A stretch of 64,000 nucleotides of DNA, taken from contig NZ_JABXKF010000090.1 in assembly GCF_017115165.1 (NCBI RefSeq), positions 1 to 64,000 of the forward strand, read 5' to 3'. Positions within the stretch are counted from its first letter, which is position 1. Every line of letters begins with the position of its first letter. The position numbers were made by a program, and so were the translations under genes. The DNA is from Nostoc sp. LPT. GTDB taxonomy: Bacteria > Cyanobacteriota > Cyanobacteriia > Cyanobacteriales > Nostocaceae. This document shows, piece by piece, positions 28,801 through 37,750 of the stretch. Below the pieces are notes generated by a model. It had not been told where the DNA came from, searched no databases, and saw only the letters and a list, made by a program, of their open reading frames with translations.

Positions 28801-30278
28801 GTTAACTGCTCATCTTTAAACACCACTGCGACTGCATTAGGTGTGCGTTCTACTTGCGCCTCAAATAATTGATGAATGCATTGTTCTTGAGGATACTCAA
28901 TTTCTGTATCATTCCACTCCCGCAGCAATTGAGATTTTTCTTGTCCAGTCAGTAACGACAAATCTCGAAGTTGTTGTTCAGGATTGGCAACTATACTTTC
29001 TAACAAAGTCTTTAAATGCCCTAATATCCGATTAATCGTCGCACTATCAAAACGACGGGTATCATACCCAATCGACAGTAATGAATCTGAACCAGGATAT
29101 ACCTGTAGGGTAAGAGGATAATTCGTCTTTTCAAATATCCGAGTTTCCCCTATTACCATGCTTTGAGCTAGCTTTTCTCCAGTATCATCTACTAAATAGT
29201 TATTAAAAACTAGAAGACTCTCAAATAGTGGCAACCCACGAGGAATTTGACTCCATTGTTGAATCTGTATTAGTGGACTATACTCATACTGACGCATTTC
29301 CACTTCTTGAATTTGCAGCTTTTTCAACCAAGGTATAAGCAAATCATCAGCAGGGACTTGTACCCGTAGCGGCAATGTGTTGGCGAAAAGTCCCATCATG
29401 GATTCTGCTTCTGCCAATTCAGTCGGTCGGCCTGAAGATGTGGCGCCAAAAACTATATCTGACTCACCGCTATATCGGCTTAAAAGTATAGCCCAGGCTC
29501 CCTTGAGTAGAATATTTAGGGTAAGATGATACTTTCGTGCCAGGGAATTCAAGGCATCTGTCGTTGTTACCGAAAGTCGGGTTTGTTGACAATCATGGTC
29601 TTCGTCTTCGCTAGAGAAAGTACCGACAGCTTTGTCCATCATTAGTGATGTCGGTATCGTAAATCCTTCAAGCATTTCGCGCCAGTAAATTTCAGCCTTT
29701 GATATATCTTGCTGCTGTAGCCAAGAAATGTATTCTTTAAAGGGACGAGGACTTTCTAAATGTAAATCTTCACCTTTGCAAAAGGCATTATAGAATTCAT
29801 AAAATTCTTTCCATAGCCATGTTAAAGACCACCCTTCCATCAATATATGGTTATAGCTGAAGACAAATTGATAAGCGTTATCAGCCACCTGAATTAATGC
29901 CAAACGCATCAGTGGAACTTGGGAAAGTGTAAAGCCTCGTTTGCGATCTGCTGCTAAAAAAATTTCTAACTGCTTTTCTTGTTCCGGCAAAGAAAGTTCG
30001 CGCCAGTCTTGAAAATCCCAAGGCAAGTCTACTTGTCGATATACCACTTGATATGGCTTATCAAGATTTTCCCAGTAGAAGGAGGTACGCAAAATTGGAT
30101 GCCGATCTAAAACTTGCTGCCATGCTTTTTGGAAAGCTGGAACATCAACTTGAGTTTGTAAGGCGTAGCAAAACTGCTCAAAGTACATCCCCGAATTAGG
30201 TGTAACCAGCGTGTGAAAAAGCATACCCTGCTGTAAGGGTGAAAGTTCGTATATATCTTCAATATTATTTTGGTTCAT
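25848..30278 (-). CDS. NRPS, C-A-PCP with a luciferase-like monooxygenase domain inserted in the A domain; A code DILQMGMIWK (Gly-like)
   Basis: C: [35 protein letters not shown]. Insert: [12 protein letters not shown]…[17 protein letters not shown]…[10 protein letters not shown]. A resumes at [14 protein letters not shown]…[24 protein letters not shown]. Confidence 0.95.
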   Translation of the reverse strand: [1476 protein letters not shown]

Positions 30279-30295
30279 GGAAAATTTCTCCTATA

Positions 30296-33200
30296 TCACT
30301 GACCAATCTGAGCCAGCAAGTTACTCAAATTTTCTTGATTGATGTTTGCTGCCGAAAAGTCTGAAGGGGTATACTCTATTGCTTCTAGGGAGCGAGAATA
30401 GGTGATGAGAGATTTGAGGGCTTCGACAAAACTATGAGATAGTTTCTCTATAGTCTCGCGTCTATGCACATTTGTGCTGTAGCTAAATTCCAGTCTTAAC
30501 TGACCTTCTTCATTAACCCATGCGGTCACGCCTAGCAAATGAGAACTAGTTCCTTTTGGACTGTACATTGATCCAGTGGATTCTTCAGTCGGTCTGAGCA
30601 TAGAAGATTGATCAAAGCTTTTACCAAATTGACCAAGGTAGAGAAAAAATACCTCTGCTTGAGGAAGCGATCGCATTTTCTCTGTCAGTGTTGTATCCTC
30701 ACTAAGGTAGCGTAGCGCTCCATGATCAATGGTTCTACTAGAAATGCAACGAAACTGCTCTTTTACGGCTTTCAATGCCTCCCCTGGATTCTCAGCACCC
30801 TCTAAATCCAAAAGCACAGGATAAAGAGTAGTCAGCCAACCTACTGTCCGTGATATATCCACATTATCTATAGTTGTACTTGCATCTCGCGCATCTTCTT
30901 CGGTATTAAACAGTAAACATTTTATGCCTGTCCATTCTGTAAAAGCTTGTACAAGAGCAGTCAACAAAACTTCTTGTGTATTAGTTCGATAAACTGCTAG
31001 AACCTCCTGAAGTAATGCCTGAGTTTCTGTTTCGCTTAACGCTACTGAGACACTTTCACCTGATGCTACAGTGTTAATGCCTCCTGGATAATCGATTGGT
31101 AAGGGATAAACCTGTTCGTAACCTTTGCTGAGACAGGAATTTAGGTTTTTTTGCAACTCTACTGATTGAGCGTATTCCTTTAGTCGCTCAGACCACTGTT
31201 TGAAAGAGGTTGTTTTCTGCGGCAGTTGAATTGCTTTACCAAGTCTGAGCTGTTGATAAGTAGTCTGAAGATCCTCTATTAAGATTCGCCAAGAACCAAA
31301 ATCTACTGCCAAGTGGTGGATGATGATGAGCAAGCGGCTTGACTTATTGACACCCAAATCAAAAAGCACACCCCGCACAATTGGCCCATCTGATAAATTC
31401 AAACTAGCTTGTAGTTCCGTGGCGGTTGCTTCCATCAAAGATTTTTGAACATCAGGCGAAAACGCTGATAAATCTGTATGTGTAAGATTCACCTGTTTTT
31501 CTAAGTCAGTGCTCACCTGCTGCCAGCCATACTCAGAGGGGATAAACCGCAAGCGAAGTGCATCGTGATGTATAAATAAATGCTGCCATGCTTGTTCAAA
31601 CAAAGCCCGATCGAGAACTTGCATTACCTCTACAAAGAATGCCATGTTCCAGTGGTGTGGTTCTGATAAATTCTGTTCAAAGAACCAGTGCTGGATAGGT
31701 GTAAGAGGAAGCGAACCAGTTACTAAGCCTTGTTCAGCCTGGACAACTTGTTTTGTGGTGGTTACCTCTGCCAGTTCGGCGATTGTCTGATGCTCAAACA
31801 ATTGCTGAGGGGCAAGCCGATAACCTGCTTTAGCAGCTCTAGCACTGACTTGAATGCCAAGTACAGAATCTCCCCCTAACTCAAAAAAGTTATCGTCAAT
31901 ACCTACTTGCTCAATACCAAGGAGTTCTTGCCAGATATTGGCAATGGTTTGCTCTACCTCATTTCTAGGAGCAACATAGTCATTATCTAAATTAGGTCTT
32001 AAATAAAGTGAGGCGGAACTGGCTTTTTGTGCAACTTTAGAACCTTGACTAAATTCAAGTTGAATCCATCTTTTGATACTAACTTGTAAGTTTACTGTTG
32101 ATGTGACTAACTGACTAAATTTTCTCAAGGATAAGGCACGTTTAAAAACCTCCAGACCTTCTTGCTTTGTCATCATCGAATCTGCACCTTTGAGTGAGGT
32201 TACTGATTTTGAGGATTCTTGAGTAATCCAATCCCCATAATTGATACTCTGCCAGGAGAAAAGACTTGTTTGGTTATGTTTATGTACAAAAGCATCAGTA
32301 AATAGATGCGCTGCTGGATAAGCAGCCATGCCCATTACCCCTAAAACAGATGCTAATGACGATATTATTACGCAGAAATCTAGCTCTTTTCCTTGGAGGA
32401 TATTTTCTAATACAAATAATCCATAGCCTGTTGAGCTGAATTGACTTTCACACTCAGTTTTACTTATCTGTTGAATATTACTAAACAACTTTATCCCTGC
32501 TGCATGAATGACACCATCAATTTCACCAAAGCGGTTTGATGCTTGAGTCATTACTGCTTGCATTTGTTCGAGATTCGCAACATCGGCGCGGCAAATTAGA
32601 ACTTCACTACCCAATGTTTCTAATGCTTGCACTTTCTTGATTTTGCGACTGATATCATCGTTATCATCATGAATTGCTAGCCATTGCGACCAATCTTGTT
32701 TTGCAGGGAAACTGGAACGCAATGTCAGAATTAGCTTGGCGTGTGCTGTTTGGGCGAGATATTCTGCCAGCACTAAGCCAATATCTCCCAAACCACCAAC
32801 AATTAAGTAAACTCCTTCATCCCTGATGGGAATTGTTTCTTGATTTGGCTCTTCAATTTGTATTGGTTCAAAAGTTTGCACCCAACGATGTTTGCCACGG
32901 TAGGCAATCATATTCTCAGATGTTGTTTGAGTCAGTTCTGTTACGAGATGGTCTATGAGTTGACTGTTTTGGGATGTTATTGATTCAGGAATAACCACAT
33001 CAATGTTACGACAGGTGATGTTCGTATACTCTTGGGGAATCACTTTACAGATTCCCATGATAGTTGCCTTTTGCGGGCACAAGTTTTCGTCGCCGTTTAC
33101 CTCTTGCACATTGTTGGTAACAACTGAAATTTGGATAGTATCGGTAACTTCTTGTCTTCCCAACGCTTGTGCTAAGAAAAGTAGACTATAAAAACCATTA

Positions 33201-36200
33201 TTTTGACATTCTTCAAAGAACTGATGGGATGATTCTGGTTGTGGGTTGGGGATGAGACTCCAAAAATGAGCGAAATGCCATCCGGCACGCTCCGCGATCG
33301 CATTTGGTTGAAAATCCCATAGTTTCTTCAGCAAGGCATCATAGTCACTACTTGCTTGGGGATTTATTGCGTAAGAGCGATCGCCTAGTTGTGTAAACTG
33401 CTCTCCAACAGTCACACTAATCACATCATGTCCTGCTAATTGCAACTGTTTGACAACTTGTAAACCTACTGCATCAGTATCAATAAAGACTAAATAATTT
33501 AATTTTTGTGGTGATTTCGCTCCTATCTGTGGAGAACGTTTCCAAGAAGGAATGTAAAACCAGTCAGCAATATCCGGTTTTTTCTGTAATGCTTGCGGCG
33601 ATCGCATTGCCAAATTAGCTTCAGGATTAGCATCAATCCAGTAACGCTGAGGTTCAAAAGGATATGTGGGTAAGGGAAGGCGATCGCGTTGTTCATTAGC
33701 ATAAAAACCAGACCAGTCTACCTTTACCCCTGCCAGCCAAAGGCGACCCAATGTATTCATTAAAAAGGCGACATCTGACTGTTGCTCATAGGAATGCCGC
33801 AAGGAAGGGAGCATCACTGATTTGGCTCTCTCGTCACTTTCTAGACATTGCAGTGCGAAACTACTCAATGCCTGACCAGCGCCAACCTCCAATAAAATCG
33901 GATGATCTTTTTTCCACAACTCTTGCACCCCCGAAGCAAAGCGTACTGCTTGGCACAAATGCTTCACCCAATAACTGGGATCTGTTGCTTGGTCTGCTGT
34001 AATCCAAGTTCCCGTGACGTTGGATAAATAGGGAATTTTCGGTGGTTTAAGAGTGAATGTTTGCACTAAATTGTCAAAGGTAGGTGCGATCGCCTCCATC
34101 ATCACCGAATGAAAAGCATGAGAACTCTGTAAACGCTTCCCAACTAAACCTCTTTCACTCAATCGTCGTTCTACTTCCTCGATAGCATTTGTAGCACCTG
34201 CAATCACACACAACGATGAGCCGTTGATTGCAGATAGAGAAATCTTCTCATTCAAGAAGGGCTGTATTTCCTCCTCGGAAAGCCCAATTGCCAACATTGC
34301 TCCTTCAGGCAGATATTGAATCATTTGCGCTCTTTTCGCTACCAAAGTTAAAGTGTCTTCCAAAGACAAAACCTCGGCCAGACACGCTGCTACATATTCA
34401 CCGATGCTGTAGCCAATCATTGCCGTCGGACGAATCCCCCACGATATCCACAATTGAGCTAAAGCGTATTCAATAACGAAGATAGCTGGTTGGGTGAGAA
34501 AGGTTTGATTCAGCTTTTGAGTGGCGACATCTAACTGTTCTGTTCCCCGACCTAACATTTTTCGCAAATCTAGCCCAGCAGAGAGAGTGCTTGGTTTATT
34601 TCCATTCTCACTGTTTCTATTGGTATACAGAACATCTCGCAAATCAGTACCAAGGTGGGGTTTGAGGAGTTCGCAACATTGGTCAACACAGGCGCGAAAT
34701 GTTGGCTCAGTTTGGTAAAGTTCAAGAGCCATATTAATGTAGTGAGTTCCTAGTCCAGAAAACATGAAGGCAACAGGACGTTGTTGAGTTTTTTCAGTAC
34801 TGGTGAGAACTCGCTTTGGCTCTTGAAGTGCGTTGATAGCATCTTGAATATCCCGACAGACAACTGTGCGCCGATAGTCGAAAGTTCTCCGTCCAACCTG
34901 CAATGTGTAAGCCACATCGGCAAGGTTTGAATCGGGATATTCTTGGAAATAATTAGCTAGATTTGTGGTAGCCGTTTCCAGTGCTGAATCAGTTTTGGCA
35001 GATAGCATCAACAACTGCCAAGGACGAGAGGAACTAGAAGCTTCGACAACTGGGGCTTCTTCAACAATCAGATGGGCATTGGTTCCTCCAAGTCCAAAGG
35101 AACTAACTCCTGCACGTCGAGGAGTGCCATGCGTCTCCCATTCCGAAAGTGTGGTATTGACGTAGAAAGGACTGTTAGCAAAGTCAATTTCGGGATTAGG
35201 CGAAGTAAAGTGTAAGCTGGGTGGTATCTGTTTGTGCTTGAGGGCTAAGACGGTTTTGATTAATCCCGTCACACCAGCCGCAGTGTCCAAATGCCCAATA
35301 TTGGTTTTGACGGAACCAATGGCGCAGAATCCTTTCTTCTGGGTACTAGAGCGAAAAGCTTGTGTGAGGGCAGCAATTTCAATGGGATCTCCTAAGACTG
35401 TTCCTGTACCATGAGCCTCAATGTAAGTAATTGTCTCTGGTTCTACTTCGGCTATTACTTGGGCTGTTCTAATTACTTTTGCTTGGGTATCGATACGGGG
35501 TGCTGTGTAGCTGACCTTGAGTGAACCATCGTTATTGATGGCTGATCCTTTGATTACAGCATGAATCGTATCGCGATCGCTAAGAGCATCTTCTAATCGT
35601 TTCAATACCACAATGCCCACACCCTCACCGCCCACAGATCCTTTTGCTCTAGCATCAAAGGTACGGCAATGTCCGTCAGGAGACGCTATTCCTCCTTCTG
35701 TATACATGTATCCAGTTTTTCTAGTTGCACTGATAGCAACTCCACCAGCCAATGCCATATCACATTCACCATTGAGTAAGCTTTGGCAGGCTAAATGCAC
35801 AGCAACTAATGAAGTTGAGCAGGCAGTTTGCACAGCATAACTGGGACCTTCTAAGTTGAGTTTGTAAGAAACACGCGTGGTTAAATAGTCTTTATTACCT
35901 GCTATTGTGAGTTGCTGAGGATCGATAAAATTTCTGATATTTTGATTTAGATAAATATTAAGTAAGTAGCTGCTCAAACTAGAGCCACCATAAACACCAA
36001 CAGCACCTTTATAAGTTTGTGAATCGTATCCAGCACTTTCCAGCGCTGACCAAGCACACTCTAGAAAAATTCTGTGTTGCGGATCGGTAACTTCTGCTTC
36101 TCTAGGATTAAAGCCAAAAAATGAAGCGTCAAATAATTCTGCGTCTTCTAATATAGCGTGTGCTTTTACATAGTTAGGGTCATTTAATATCGATGAACTT

Positions 36201-36370
36201 ATACCTGATGACAATAATTCTTCATCACTGAAAAAAGAGATTGACTCTCTTCCCTGTTGGATATTTTCCCAAAATTCATCAATGTTTTTAGCTTTCGGGA
36301 AACGTCCTGTTAAACCTATAATTGCGATTTCTGAACCATTTATTGAATTTGTCACTGTTGGAATACTCAT
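30296..36370 (-). CDS. Hybrid PKS, KS-AT-KR(atypical)-T-E-like
   Basis: KS: [34 protein letters not shown]…HAFH. [10 protein letters not shown]. Carrier: [41 protein letters not shown]. C-terminal E-type domain: [11 protein letters not shown]…[13 protein letters not shown]…[13 protein letters not shown]. Confidence 0.94.
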   Translation of the reverse strand: [2024 protein letters not shown]

Positions 36371-36576
36371 AATTTTGCTGATTCCTTGAATATTTTCATT
36401 TACTTTTTTTAAGGAATTGTTTCATTTAATCTATATGTAACTTAATAACCAATTTTTATATTTTGAATTTAACGCCTTATGCGAGTTGAAACTCCAAACG
36501 TATATCAAAGAAAAATTTTTGCTCTAAAAATAGATTTATTTTTTTACAGAGGAATAGATTATGTTTAGGCATGGGT

Positions 36577-37584
36577 TTATGAAGTGTTAACTAAGTACTT
36601 AAATAAGTCATCAATGACTGCGTTCATTGCTAAAACATCAAAAGCGGACCAATAGTCTAAATCTACAATATAGACTTGATTTTGTTGAACTACCTTCAGT
36701 TTTTGCCACAAAGGAGATTGTTGCAGCTTTTCTAAAGCCTGTTCATAAGCATTATTTTTCCGAGTACAAAGGAATAAAATATCACCATCGATTTCGGATA
36801 AACGCTCGTAGGAAATATTAGGCATTACCCAAAAATCTCCCCTCTGTGCAGGTGGGCGTTTTAGTCCGATATCATCTAGAACTACGCTAGTAGAAAACTT
36901 TTTCCCATAAGTATACACTCCTCCAATTTCTGGATACGAAGTAGCAATAGATACTTGTATCTGATGGCGGCGATCGCCCAAGGCTTGTTTAAGTTGTTCA
37001 ATTCGTTGCCAATATTCGTCGATTAACTGTTTTTTCTCCTGTTCCTTATCGAAGATCTTGGCAACATCTTCTAAATGTTTTTGCCAGGGAGGAGGTGGAG
37101 CAGAAACATCGATGACAACTGTGGGTGCTATCTTAGATAGCTGCGTATAGATATCCTGAAATTGGAACCGCTTAATCGACAAAATTAAATCGGGTTTTAA
37201 TAGGAGAATCTTTTCTAAACTTGGTTGCTCGTAGGTTCCAACAGATTCAACTCCATCTGCTTTGCTTTGAAGATATTCTGGGAAAGATTTATCTAGACTC
37301 CGTGTATATCCAATGGGTTTGATACCCAATGCTAAGGTGCTACAGAAAGTACCCTTCCATAGAGTCACAACTCGTTGAGGGTTGAGAGGAATGCACGTTT
37401 CACCCATTGCATGTTGCACGATTCTGCAAGAGGCTTGAGATGCTTCTGATGAAGCAGGCGTTGTACCCCGCTCAATCGCCCTGCTACTACACGCTGAGAC
37501 GATCGCGATTATGAGTAGTGATAACAATAGCTGTTGCTTTACCCCCCTCAATCTCGCCTGATAAGGGTGTGGGGAAGTTGGCAT
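36577..37584 (-). CDS. Iron-siderophore ABC transporter substrate-binding lipoprotein (FecB/FepB-like)
   Basis: Lipobox-like LLLSLLIIAIVSACSS; NPQRVVTLWKGTFCSTLALGIKPIGYTRS; PDLILSIKRFQ. The listed ORF starts at 37698, but the first ~38 aa are out-of-frame remnant/repeat sequence, so Met at 37584 is a better start. Confidence 0.85.
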   Translation of the reverse strand: MPTSPHPYQARLRGVKQQLLLSLLIIAIVSACSSRAIERGTTPASSEASQASCRIVQHAMGETCIPLNPQRVVTLWKGTFCSTLALGIKPIGYTRSLDKSFPEYLQSKADGVESVGTYEQPSLEKILLLKPDLILSIKRFQFQDIYTQLSKIAPTVVIDVSAPPPPWQKHLEDVAKIFDKEQEKKQLIDEYWQRIEQLKQALGDRRHQIQVSIATSYPEIGGVYTYGKKFSTSVVLDDIGLKRPPAQRGDFWVMPNISYERLSEIDGDILFLCTRKNNAYEQALEKLQQSPLWQKLKVVQQNQVYIVDLDYWSAFDVLAMNAVIDDLFKYLVNTS

Positions 37585-37612
37585 CGATTCCCTCCCCTTA
37601 CCAAGGGTAGGG

Positions 37613-37726
37613 CTAGGGTGGGGTCGATTGACGCAACTGACGAATCGTCTCAGGGATCGCCTCCAATAACTCATCCAGTTGTTGATCCACCTGCTCATTC
37701 GTAAACCTCACTACACAAATTCCCTT
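37613..37726 (-). pseudogene. C-terminal remnant of a DUF559 endonuclease-like protein
   Basis: Minus strand reads KGICVVRFTNEQVDQQLDELLEAIPETIRQLRQSTPP*, like DUF559 C-termini (GIxVxRFTNEQV), flanked by C/G-rich repeat-like sequence. Confidence 0.55.
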
Positions 37727-37750
37727 TGCAAGGGCAGGGCTGGGGAGGGG

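Noticed and set aside
34380-34420. GYSIGEY instead of GHSIGEY in one AT as evidence of inactivity
   Set aside because: As I recall, His-to-Tyr at this position occurs in other cyanobacterial ATs, and the catalytic Ser and HAFH motif are intact.
36371-36576. Fur box or strong promoter in the A/T-rich gap before the T-E PKS
   Set aside because: No convincing palindromic Fur-like site could be read; the A/T richness alone is not evidence.
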